64,000 nucleotides of DNA. It comes from Onchocerca volvulus (lineage: Eukaryota; Nematoda; Chromadorea; Rhabditida; Onchocercidae). Positions 53,501 to 64,000 of this stretch are shown piece by piece (the first letter of the stretch is position 1; every line of letters starts with the position of its first letter). A program made the translations under genes and the position numbers. Where the stretch lies: NCBI GenBank assembly GCA_000499405.2, contig HG738138.1, positions 8,244,888-8,308,887 of the forward strand. Direction: 5' to 3'. The notes beneath the pieces were generated by a model. That model did not search any database, had not been told where the DNA came from, and worked only from the letters and a program-made list of their open reading frames with translations.

Positions 53501-54908
53501 TGAAGGCCTAAGCCTAATCAACCACCGCCGCGTATTTATTTATGCGGAGCAATAATTTGCAGATTGTAATAATGTACATTACTACATCGCCACTTCCTCT
53601 GTTTGCATCTGCTCGCACGACTTCAGAAAACCCAAGCAAAGACTAAAGAATGCAAGGAAATTCTTTCCAAGAAAAACGTTTGAATTCCTGACTGACTGTG
53701 TAAGTGAATGTTATCAATTTTCCCTTTCTTAACTTCTACTCTCTGTCTCCTCTCTTTCTACCTTCTCCTAATTTGGCTGAAAAAACATTAGGAACTCATT
53801 AAACTTCTAAATGCACTCCTTGTCCCTCCCTGTTGTACCTCACTTTCCAATGTCCCTTTCTCGCCTCGTGTGCCTTTGCTCATAGTGCTCTCAAGTTGGT
53901 TTAGCACATGACATCGTATCGTTCTTCAATCGATTGTCAACAATCACTTTAATCCTCTTGGATATCAGGCAGTAAAATGTTTCATACAAAGCATTTCTAA
54001 TTCGAAAATTCGTTAAAAAATATTAGTAGAGATTGGTTGTGGAATCTATCTATATTAATAAAAATGTAAATGCTAGCTGTTACTTCTCAATGATCTCTGC
54101 AAGTTCTCCACCGATTTTTTTCAAACTTTGACACAACCTTGCATTCGAACAGGCGCGTGTTCTCATATAAATTTATTTACTATTTTTAACATTTCAAGTC
54201 TGTGTCGTGAATTTTTTGAATTGGATTGAATTGAGTTGTTGAAAGGTTCGGCAAGCGCCAATATTATCACCAACATCTTGACCAGTGTTGATAGTCGTTG
54301 GCTTGCGGTGACTCGAGTAAGTTGAATTCGGTGGGGTTTGGTGATTGGATTTGTAGTGTGTTGAATCGACACCGGATGGCAATAATCTTTTATTGGTACA
54401 CAACGGGAAAAAATTAGGGAAGCGTAAATGTGATGATGTGCAAACGTAATGGTGACAGTGATCCTCTTGTAAGCGAGATACAAGCTTATATTTGTTAAGT
54501 AATGGGAGTGGCTTTATTAACCAGCAGAATACAAAAAAGTGGATTACAGTTTTCTCATGCTATGTAGAATAGGGTTGCATGAGAAACACATTTTTTTTGT
54601 TTTAGATTAGCAAACAGATGTGCATAATTATCCTTGTTAAAATGAATAAAAATTAGATAACGGATTTATCTCTCAATGTGGGAGAACGTTGTTAATTTGC
54701 ATAATGAGATAAATCCTTTATCTAAGAGATGTTTTACAAAAAATAATTTTACCAGATGTTCAAGATAAGGATGTAACAGATGTTTAAGATTATCTAAAGA
54801 AATTTGCATAATTTTTCAAATAGAATAATTTTTTATAGTGTAAGTGAATAAAAGTTAAAACAAGTCAAAAGAAGAAATTTATTTATTAGTTTTAAGATTT
54901 GTTGAGTT

Positions 54909-54981
54909 TCGCGAAATTGAAATTCGCGACAGTCTGTGACGACCAAAAGTAAGTGAGGGGGCGGAGTTTATTGACTCCGCC
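54909..54981 (+). repeat. Two consecutive perfect hairpins
   Basis: TCGCGAA (54909-54915) pairs with TTCGCGA (54923-54929). GGCGGAGT (54960-54967) pairs with ACTCCGCC (54974-54981), followed by TTCCTTTTTTT. Both lie in the noncoding part of the Helitron interval, beyond the helicase end. Helitron 3' ends carry a GC-rich hairpin, but a following CTRR end was not found on either strand. Confidence 0.7.
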
Positions 54982-55234
54982 TTCCTTTTTTTCTCTTATT
55001 CTCTCCCTACCTTCCATCTCTCTCTCTCTTTCTTTTCCTGGGTTGACTGTCAGTTCTGTCATTCTTGCCCAATATGTTGCTCAATGGTTCGTTTTTAGGG
55101 ATTTCGTTGGTAAATTAGTCCTTTTTAGGGATTTCATTAGGCAAATCCTCAAATATCTGCTATTTGCCATTATGCTAAGATAATTTGACACATTAAGAGC
55201 TGATCAATACAATTTTGCATTATTTGAACCTTTA

Positions 55235-56990
55235 ATTATCTGAAGGGTATACAATATTTTTTGTTATTCTGTGTAGATATAGAGATTGACTGGTTGGACG
55301 GCTCTGGAATACGCAACATAATTTTCCATGTGAGAAGCAATCGGTCTCTAGATCTAAATCGGGGAATTCCAAAGATTGATCCTGAGCTTTGTTGATGATG
55401 AATGCAAACGCCAATCGAATTGAGAACTGCAATTCCGTAAACCGAAATGGCATCCGTTGGAATCATAGGAGTGCAAGGAATAAGGACATCTTCACCTTTG
55501 ATAGGTCTTATCAAAAATGTTGCTTTACGACATTGCTCATTAATTTTTTTTACTGCAATCTGCGTGCCGTTGCAAAGTTTTGGCTGGTTGATATTTCGCA
55601 ACATGATAATTGGCATGCCAATTTTCAATTGCAGTACAAGCCGTGGCATCCATGGCAGATCGAGTGAATTCAAAAATTCTGTTGGATAATTAACCGCTTC
55701 CTCTGTCTCCATAACAGTATCGACGAACTTTATGTTACTGCCCCGCTTTGAATGTCAGACTAAATAATAGTGTGAAGTTCACCGGAGTCTTTATTCTTGG
55801 AGGCAAGAATAGTTCGTTCACTCAGCCAATCATGATTCTTATAATTGGTTTGAATATCGGGAAATATTTTTTCAGCCAACTCTTCTTTTGACGTTACTAA
55901 ATTGCAGAAGTTATGAGACAATGAAATTCGTCGTGAGGTCAGATCAGACGGCAACCTTTCCGTTCCCAATTTCCAGCAATTGATGTGAGAAGATCCCAGT
56001 TGATCGATCGTTTTGCAGCTGGACGCGCATATTGTAGTTAACTTCAACGTTTTTGTGTATCGCCACAAAGTAAAGTATTTCAGGCAAGCATTTATTTCGT
56101 CGGCTGGTGTCGATCTAGGAATTACAGGTAATATTTGCCTAAAATTTCATGCAAGCAATATTAATGCTCTCCCAAATGGTCTGATCTTTCCACACAAATC
56201 TTGCAATGATCGATCAAGAGCCTCGACCGCTTTTTGCACTTCATTTTACATTCATCCCAAACAATAAGTTTGCATTTTGCAATATTTTTCTTATGCCCGA
56301 TCTTTTGGAAATGTTGCATTGGGAATTGCAATGAATCGCATGCTCAGTGGCAATGTCAAAGCGGAATGAGCAGTTCTTCCACCTGATAGCAATATTGCAG
56401 TATTCTCGACGATGCAAGACCTAAGACCATGTCATTTTGGGATCGATTGCTGCCAGGATCAATCTAATTAGAAACGTTTTACCAATTCCTCCTGGCGCAT
56501 GTAAAATGAAGATTTCTTCAACTTATTGATAGTTTGCATTATTTGATCGTAAATGCTTTTTTGTTCAAACGTTAGCTCAGGAATATTTGATTGCACGTAT
56601 GACAAAAGATCGGTGTATTGTAATTTTGTTCGCGATACAATTCTACATCGAAGAAAACATCAGCAAATCGATTCGTTGATGGCATTCCCAATTGATTGAG
56701 AACTTTGTTCATGATTTGTAAGCACAAGTCTTCAATCATTATCAACGCTTCGTTGTAAATTTCTGCTGTGAAATCCATGTTCATATTTGAATTTTCCTTG
56801 CGTATTCGATGGAGAATATCTTCAGCCATATGTGATTTATATTATTCCCATAACTCTGTTGGGGATAAGAAGAGCAGGCGGTCAATATGATTGCAAACAA
56901 TGTATGAATTTGATTTGGATATGACGTGTTGCGTGCATCGCATTGCTGATTGTTCTCCAATAAATTCAAAACTTGACATGCACTGAGGAA
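55235..56990 (-). pseudogene. Helitron PIF1-like helicase, broken
   Basis: From 5' to 3' (minus): LLENNQQCDA and IQIKFIHC (about 56.95 kb), DILHRIRKENSNMNMDF (56.8 kb), a Walker A region recognisable as GGIGKTF in another frame (56.49 kb), YPTEFLNSLDLPWMPRL (55.7 kb), KLCNGTQIAVKKI (55.6 kb), GEDVLIPCTPMIPTDAI (55.5 kb), then, after a frameshift, IRLAFAFIINKAQDQSLEF (55.4 kb), LDLETDCFSHGKL and the closing TKNIVYP (55.25 kb). These match the order of Helitron helicases. At least three frameshifts and several stops make it inactive. Confidence 0.9.
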
Positions 56991-56999
56991 AGTAGCATG

Positions 57000-58030
57000 T
57001 GTTACGCCGTTGAAAATTTTTTATTGTTGGAAAAAGGTTGAACCGGCATATTCACTAACAGCATGCGAAGGAAGAAACATACGTCTTGATTAGGATGCAC
57101 GGTGTACAGTCTGCCTATCGTAGCTTGTTTGAATATGCCAGGTTGTCCGTCAACTGGTTCTCTTTGTTTGCGTCATTCAAATAATTATTCGCATTCCATA
57201 TGTAATACGTAAGCACTTCCGAAAATAACAGTGTTATCGCAAATGCGTCAGTTTGACATAATGTGAAGTAAGCAGTTAATGTTGTAGCCGGTGGATGTGG
57301 GGCTGTTTATTGCATATTTGCAGCTGTAAAATAAACACCTTGTCCATTTTCTAGATGCACTGCTAAGTGAACAACAGCTGTACTTCATGTATGGGAAATG
57401 AAAGAACTCGCCGCACAGATTCATTGCTGTTTATGTATCTTCCAGTCTAATACTGCGCGATTTCATCGATATGTAATGCCGTATTCCTATCACTTCTTTC
57501 TGGCTGCACGTCAAAAACTGACATGTCTTGTGTTTATTAACGTACTTATTAATTAACGAACTTACAAAGTGTACTTACAAATGTATTTGATCGATTTAAC
57601 TGAGTTACAGTATTCCACGTTTATGTGCACTTTGTATGCTTTTAATAGCAACGGCGAATATGGAACAACCTACCGGTTATCTATGTCAATGTCACCATTC
57701 CACGTTTGTATGGCTGCTAATTTAGTGCCATCTTCTGTTGATCTTCTGTATAAAGGATATCCATCATTTCTTGTAACTGTGTTTAATGCTAATGCTCGAG
57801 GATATCGCATAGAGCATTTTCCATGCATGGTGAATTTGAATTCAGTGTACCGCAAGGTCCATGTATCATTTTTTTGTCACAGTGCTACGATTTCTGCGCC
57901 GAAAGACGTCATTTGGAAGTACGAGTTATATTTCTTGATTTTAGATAGAAAAAGCTTTGATTCGGCGGTATATCCGGCAAGCAAAGTTTTTAATGGCTCT
58001 GGTAGTTCTTCAAGTTGAGGCAGTTTATTT
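57000..58030 (-). pseudogene. Helitron Rep region, broken and internally deleted
   Basis: Starts with KIKKYNSYFQMTSFGAEIV (about 57.93 kb) and goes directly to MIHGPCGTLNSNSPCMEN (57.87 kb). In Helitron Reps these segments flank the HUH nicking region, which is therefore missing. The frame continues in another register with YPRALALNTVTRNDGYPLYR (57.8 kb), DNR-stop-VVPYSPLLLKAYK and INVEYCNSVKSIKYICKY (57.58 kb), then fragments EPVDGQPGIFKQATIGRLYT (57.13 kb) shortly before the helicase. The loss of the nuclease core and several stops show the copy is dead. Confidence 0.88.
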
Positions 58031-58923
58031 ATTTATTTATTTATTTTTTCGACAGTGCAACACATTTCTTCCGTTTCTTCATTAAATTTCAGAGCCGTGC
58101 AATAAAGACATATTTCATTCATAGTGCTGATGAGAACATGCGGGCTCAAACTATAATCATCAGCTGGGTTGTATCAGAATGCAAAACAATTTTAATCGAG
58201 TGACGGTTGAACATGGAGTCGTGTTTGGCGTTGATGAAGAAATATTAAAGCTAAGGTGCGCGACATGGTTTCAAAAGTGACGACAAATATATTCACCATC
58301 AAAAACGCTTCAATTCACAGATAAACGACAAAGATCGACGCAGCAACAGCAATAGTTTAAAGTTCCAAGAGTTCTAGTTCGACAGTTCAAAGCGACGCAA
58401 CAGCAGCAAAAATCTGGCTGTTCACTTGAATAGTATTCTTCTCTAGCAGCGACAAAGAAAAGAAGAACCCAGCGATCAATTTGTCTTGATATTCTTTGAT
58501 AATTGTTTGTTACGACGAATCACTTTTCATCAATCACTAAAGCTTTTCTCAAAAGCATTCATCCTTGTCACACAAGACACAAAATACCTCCTCACACCTA
58601 TTGCTGACCTAGCCGAATCATAATAGCAGGAATCAATCTCCAGTCCAACGAACTACAAATCAAATTACAAAGTATCAGTTTTTTTTTCCCTAAATTAGAA
58701 ACATGCGTTTCCTTTCCTTTTTTCCACTATACCAGACTGAGCTACAGCAACGCGTGTATAAACATACGCGTATTCGAATTCAATGTTGTGCCAGAATTTC
58801 AAAGCAATGGGTGACTTTCCGATATCTAAGATTTTGAATCAATATAGATAAGGTGCGCGCTTAAGAACTTTTGGAGGTTTAAGATTTTGAACAAACGAAC
58901 ATTGACATTTTTATTCATATAGA

Positions 58924-60426
58924 CTAGCTGAAGTCGAATACGCTCTGCGTGGCCGATCCAGCTAGTTTACAATAATTTTCGAATGTCTTTGTCATGTTTC
59001 AAAGTATTTTATGCATCCAATTTTAGTATTTTGTTATACATCCAATTTTATTCCTTCTAAAATAATGTTTTTTTACGAATTACATAATGCTTAAAAGATT
59101 TTGCATTGATCTGTTATTACAAAGAATCCTAATTTGCAATTTTCCGATATTCACCAGTGCCGTCTATTCCAGCAATCTCTTCTTTATCAACTGACTATTA
59201 TTTCCAAACTTCAGAATTTATGACTATAGAAAAATGATTGAAATGAAGACATTATTATTCATTTGATTGAAATGGAGACATCATGATTCATTTCTTCATC
59301 TTCTTTCTACCTCTTATGTAACAAAAGCCATTTTGAGTATGGCCTTCAATGTTTCATTCTAATGTGTTACGGTAATTTCTTCTCTTTTTTGCATTTTAGC
59401 TTTCTTGGACTGGACTTTGGTATGCATAAAGCACAGCTCACCTAAATATCTTGTCTTAGCAGGAGAATAATAACAGGCAGTGTCACAGCATGATAGGATA
59501 CATTCCAGAAGTGTTCTTAGAAGATTGAATTTCAATCGAGATGAGGGAATACTTGGTAGATTGATCCATCGTTAATCAGCAAACACACTAAATAGAACTT
59601 TTGATGACATGTATTTTTGCTGCACCAATTTATGGTCCTAATGTAATTTAATATATTTAATACTACTTAGCGTATTTAATTATCCAAAGTAAAACATTAC
59701 CTTGTAATACCCAAAAAATAACAGCATGAAAGCTCCTTGTCCACAATTATATTATGGAAGAAAGCTTATCATCTTAATTTTAGTAATAAATGAAATGATA
59801 TCAGAATAATTAATAAAATACCCAGTTTAGACACCATGTTGTGAGCTTTCTGAAACTTTATCCAAGATTTCTTCATATCAGTTAAACTTACTGGACGAAA
59901 ATTAAACAATAAGGACAGATTTTTTCAAAAGAGAAAAAAAAAGTGAGAAGACATTAAAATTGAATTCTCCAAAGAATTATTCTGGGTTATACGTAAAATA
60001 CGAAACACTTAAACTGTCGAAACCTTCCGCAGCAGCTTCAACAAGTTGGTGAAAAGTTTTTTTTCCTTAAGCATGCACAAGACAAGCTTTATTCATCATT
60101 GATTTCTACCGAGTTTACTATCCTAATGTGGATTAATGAACTGTTCTTCTTCAGTTTATTTATGACCACTTTTATTTTGCTTGTATATTACTTCTCTCCT
60201 GTAATCAATACACCACGATGATTTTTATTAGATTATTTGGCACAGTTTTTGAACTTGAATTTGATTTTAACTTAGTTAAATCGAATGAAGACAATTCATT
60301 GAGTTAAATCAAAATGTTATAAAAGCTTGCGCAAAAATGAATGCAGTGGAGAGAAGTATCCATATACAGACATTTTAAACCACTGCAACAGTATCCCAAC
60401 GTAACGGAGCCGCATTTTTGTGCATG
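58924..60426. other. Intergenic region downstream of the Helitron
   Basis: The first 45 bases are bounded by ACTAGCTG and CAGCTAGT (8-bp inverted repeat, 58923-58967). The rest is AT-rich with no recognised exon. Confidence 0.4.
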
Positions 60427-60636
60427 TTAGGAATGAGTTAGAAGCAGGTGGTCTTCCTCATATTTCTTCATACGGTCTCTTCTGATACGGTCTTGAGAGC
60501 CTAGTATCGTAACTCTGATAATTGAGAGATTTCTGTTGGTAATAGCATCACTGTCAACATTTGCTGAAGGAAGCTCACGATGCCATCTCTTAGCTTATTC
60601 TCTCCAAACTTTTGCAGCCCTGTTATATTTGCTCAT
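60427..60636 (-). pseudogene. Interrupted 68-residue reading frame
   Basis: ATG at 60636-60634 opens MSKYNRAAKVWRE, then a TAA (60597-60595), then the same frame continues RWHRELPSANVDSDAITNRN and RIRRDRMKKYEEDHLLLTHS to a stop at 60427. The residue mix is coding-like, with Trp, Arg/Glu-rich helices and no low complexity. Either the TAA is a disabling mutation (pseudogene or retrocopy) or the part after it is a terminal exon using an AG within TAAGCTAAGAG. Family not recognised. Confidence 0.35.
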
Positions 60637-60768
60637 TTCATTAAAATTATTTCATTGATTTATAACCGGTTCGAGCTAATACAGGATGATATTATTTTGC
60701 ATGTCCGAGCTCCTCTGCTTACTCTAGAAATACAACTAATGTAAATGACATGATTATTTATAGCAGGG

Positions 60769-62180
60769 ATGGTATTATCATCAGACTTGGGCGAATCTGG
60801 TCCACAAGAAGGCGGAAGATCCAATTCAAAACAGAGAAAGTAAGTTCATTAGAATTTTTTTTTAAATGTAGTAATTTGTACTTAGTTATTCTCGAACTTC
60901 TCCATATATGCTGATGACATGATTCCAGAACAAAAGGACCTAGCTTGTATGAAATTTTGGGTATTACAAAAGATGCTTCCGATGATGATATCAAGCGCGC
61001 TTACAGGAAACTAGCTTTAAAGTATCATCCCGACAAAAATTTGGATGATAATCCGGAGAAAACTGAACGCGTTGGTTTTGACCATTTCGAGCTGATTTCA
61101 CTTTGAATACCATAATCATGAAAGTGAAAATTTTTGGAACTTTATTATTGTAATGTTTACAGATGATTGTTGAGACATAACAAAAGTATTTTTGCAGATA
61201 AATTGCTGATATTCAGTAATTTTGATTAATTTTCGTCACTTTTCAGTTTAAAGAAGTCAATCATGCGCATGCTGTGCTCTCAGTACCAACAAGACGTAAA
61301 ATGTATGATGAATATGGAGACATGGGTTTGAAGTTGATGGAACAATTTGGTGATGACAGTGCTGCGATCAATTTAGCTTTCAAACCCTGGTTTAAAGTTA
61401 GACTTATTCCTAAAGTAATGGAATAAAGCTAGTTATTAGCTTTTATTTCCCAGTGAACAAAATATTTTGAGGTGCCAAACTCCATTTCATACTCGATTAC
61501 GCTAGTATACACCGGAAATATGAGAAAGTTTGTTTTAGTATGAATAAGGTACTCATCGGGAAGCTATAATTGGGAAGCTGAAACTGTTTGCAAAAAAACA
61601 ATTTTTTTATGTCTTTTACAGTGGATATTCATGATTTGCGGACTTTCGACGTGTTGCTGCTTCTTTTTTTGTTGCTGCTGCATGTTTTGTTGTAACTGTT
61701 GTTGCAACTTCTGCTGTGGTAAATATAAGCCAAAAGGATTTGATGAGGTCTATTTCTTTCTTTAATGGATTGCATCAAAATTTTTTCTTGTCAGAATAGT
61801 AGTAAACAGAATATTAATTTATTACTGCTCCTAATTATCCAGGAAGATGCCGAAGAAAGTGATGCAGAACGGGAGATAAGTGGAAGTACTTCAGTGATTG
61901 TTAACCAGCTAGAAGAATCGAATATGTTATCGAAAAGTGTAATTTACCGTTATTTTTACTCTAGAGTTCGAGAATTGACGAAAAATGATGTTTCTTTTAA
62001 GTTTATTCGATATATCCCTATCCGATGTTTATACTGCTTTCTTGTGTTAGGCCTGTATCTTTTTAGACTAAAGACGATGCAAATCTAGAAATTGTTGAAG
62101 ACTCAAATGAAAGCTTGCGCGATCATCCTGCAACATATCCAATAAGTTATGCAAATGGTGAAACTGATCTTGGAAATTGA
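60769..62180 (+). CDS. dnj-14: Cysteine string protein, DNAJC5 homologue
   Basis: Six exons (60769-60839, 60929-61070, 61247-61396, 61622-61747, 61843-61938, 62067-62180) encode 232 residues. Residues about 24-94 form the J domain: [28 protein letters not shown] with the HPD triad that stimulates Hsc70 ATPase, and [12 protein letters not shown]. The linker [15 protein letters not shown] leads to the cysteine string (residues about 128-151; 14 Cys among Phe, Met, Asn), the palmitoylated membrane anchor of synaptic vesicles. The acidic tail ends TDLGN. CSP works with Hsc70 and SGT to keep SNARE proteins folded. The ATG sits two bases after TTATAGCAG, suggesting trans-splicing. All phases agree; this is the most complete gene model in the window. 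Confidence 0.95.
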
Positions 62181-64000
62181 ATATTCTGACTTCGAGTTAG
62201 TGTGTACAATGAATTACTTGGAATGTATTGACATCTTTTAGCTTGAATTTTATTCTATTCAAAGAAATATGTTCTGAAACTCATGAAAATAGTATTTTTT
62301 TTTTTAGTCTTCATTTTTATTTATAATAATATGCCATTTTTATTGCATTTTATTATTTCAAAATCTTATTTAATGACAATTTACGGTTCAAAGTGTTTTA
62401 GAAAATCGCGTTGTAAGACGATGCTTGCAATGAAGAAGTTCTGCGAAGGCCTTGAAGTAAATGTGAATTATGCATTTGATGCTCAAAGAAAAGTAGTAAA
62501 TAGCAGTTGTTAGATACATAAATTAATTGATAAAGTTGTGATTTTTATATGTTTTTTGTAATTTAATATTATTTCTTTCTGGACGAAAACATATCTTGTC
62601 ATTTTCTCATTGATTTTCACTACACAGAGCTTAGTTTTTGCGAATTTCTTGCTTTTTCCGGGTTGCTGTAAATAGTTATTCTAAATAAAATTTTCTCCAT
62701 ATTGGATTTTTCCGGTTTTTCTCTTTAGGAATGCATTAAATGATTCTTTGCGAAGTCGCTTGTTTTCAAATAGTTCATTATGTTTACTTTGGTTTAATCA
62801 TCTAGTTGTATTTGTATTTGTTTTTGTCTAAGGTACAGATCTCATTAAGCATGTGATATCTGAATTTGGAACCAAAAAAAGACAAATGCGATTTGGGAAG
62901 TTTAATTTATAGATAGAATTTCCCAGGCAATAATCGGAAACCTTTAGAATTGAGTCAGTCAGTTAGTAGTCAGTGCGTACGAATTGATCCCTTTTTGTAT
63001 ATTGTTTACTTTCAGTTGGTTGCGTATGCAATAGGTAATGTAAAAGGGAATCTCAGGAATATCTTGCATTGCTGTGACGCTTTGACGTATTGAGCAGTTA
63101 GGTTTTCCGTAGATTTTTTTCTGATTTGGTGGGATTCTTATGTTTCTGGAATACTTCTTTGCAAGTATTTCCCTTATTTGCTCACATTGCTCACATTCTC
63201 TGTAAATATATACATTATTAATAATGGTGATTTTCTTTTTCTGTTAAATACTTCTTTAAGCTATAACTTTGTTCGCGTGTAGGGAATTAAAGTATCTTGG
63301 AGCATGAAATACTGGCTTTCATTAATTGATTTATTTTTTAAATAATGGGTAATGAATCATAGTAAATCATAATTATTTGTGCATGTTCCCATATTCGTCT
63401 TTATGGATGGATAAGAGGGGTGCAGTGTGATTAATTAGTGTTAATGGAAGAATTGTTAGTGATAAACAGATGAGAATTATGAATATATAGAATATGAGAG
63501 AAAGGACGTGGCAAGTATTTCATAGTGGCGCTGAATAAGCGAAAGATGATGCAGAAAAGGAAAATGTGCTGTAGTCATGTAGTAGTGATAGAAAGTGGTT
63601 GGTAGCGCAACTTTCTGCGTAGTAATGAGTAGAAATAGATGATAGCATAACCATTTAAAAATGAATCATTTTCGAATTTTAATTGGTTCAATATGAATAT
63701 ATAATCCATTTAAAATTAGGAGTCCCCCTGCCTTCCACGCAGTTCTGAAAATGCATCCTCACGCCATGTTCTATATTCCTATGGACATAACGTTGGCATT
63801 ATCTTTTTATTGGTCAATTACTTTATCACCCGGCATTACTACTATACCCAGATGTTTTGTTTTATACTATCTTTTTAATGAAAGTTGTCTTGCAGCTTCT
63901 CAGTTATTTATGAAAATATCTCTTTCTCTCTAAATTCATATGTATGACTGTTTCATGAATGTTTTCTTTATTATCATCAGGATTATGGGTCCTGAATAAT
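62181..64000. other. Downstream region without recognised gene
   Basis: Should begin with the dnj-14 3' UTR. A frame at 62283-62513 has a hydrophobic start and a Cys/Lys-rich end but lies in the expected UTR and has no homologue that I recognise. Nothing else is supported. Confidence 0.4.

Larger units (their letters stand above)
54049..58923 (-). mobile_element. Decayed Helitron DNA transposon
   Basis: Rolling-circle transposon remnant, coding on the minus strand. At its right end, read on the minus strand, TCTATATGAATAAAAATG is a typical Helitron 5' end. Within lie remnants of the Rep region and a PIF1-type helicase in canonical order, with stops and frameshifts. The left limit is set at a second 5'-like end, TCTATATTAATAAAAATG at 54049 in plus orientation, so the true 3' end of the coding element may lie anywhere between 54049 and 55235. 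The element cannot make its own transposase. Confidence 0.85.

Noticed and set aside
55389..55689. Plus-strand ORFs of 80-92 codons
   Set aside because: They are antisense shadows of the Helitron helicase remnant, whose motifs are clear on the minus strand.
57569..58018. 149-codon plus-strand ORF, among the longest in the window
   Set aside because: It is antisense to the Rep remnant; the minus strand shows the conserved Rep motifs in order.
62283..62513. 76-codon frame after dnj-14
   Set aside because: Lies in the expected 3' UTR, begins in a T-run, and has no supporting homology.
1..64000. Bacterial (for example Wolbachia) insert, CRISPR array or operon of prokaryotic type
   Set aside because: No long intronless bacterial-like ORFs, Shine-Dalgarno spacing or spaced repeats were seen; all recognised genes are eukaryotic and spliced.

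Overview
The window is nuclear DNA of a nematode. It is AT-rich and its genes are broken into many short exons with mostly GT-AG introns. Several start codons lie within a few bases of a TTTYAG acceptor, as expected for trans-splicing, and a perfect copy of the 22-nt nematode SL1 spliced-leader sequence sits at 47387-47408. The protein set (a p120 catenin with FN3 domains, a SUP-18-type iodotyrosine deiodinase, a KIF21-type kinesin) is animal and nematode-like. A parasitic clade III (filarioid or spirurid) worm is plausible, but the sequence firmly supports only Nematoda. All gene models below were assembled by eye from exon reading frames and splice sites; exact boundaries need transcript data.

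Layout. 1-5373 (-): delta/p120-catenin gene (jac-1-like) with four FN3 domains followed by the start of the armadillo region; its 3' part lies outside the window. 5374-9940: intergenic. 9941-13398 (-): UBA4/MOCS3 sulfur carrier E1 with a rhodanese domain. About 13726-18095 (+): an ATF4-type bZIP gene whose inferred leader exon carries an upstream ORF; an unknown 205-residue gene (14601-15472, -) lies antisense in the leader intron. 19504-43332 (-): a roughly 35-exon KIF21/klp-12 kinesin (motor, coiled coil, seven WD40 blades) with a 12.3-kb intron holding a small nested two-TM protein gene (33253-34828, +). 43333-48795: intergenic, with a possible neuropeptide-like terminal exon, an LTR-like patch and the SL1 copy. 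48796-51366 (-): iodotyrosine deiodinase/SUP-18. 51367-54048: no well-supported gene. 54049-58923: a decayed Helitron on the minus strand. 60769-62180 (+): cysteine string protein (DNAJC5/dnj-14). 62181-64000: no gene seen.

The genes do not form an obvious pathway. They are ordinary housekeeping, cell-adhesion, stress-response and neuronal genes. The most unusual items are the isolated SL1 copy with a downstream Sm-like site, the Helitron that has lost its HUH core yet is flanked by two inverted 5'-type ends, the putative ATF4 overlapping uORF formed across a splice junction, and the nested intron gene.
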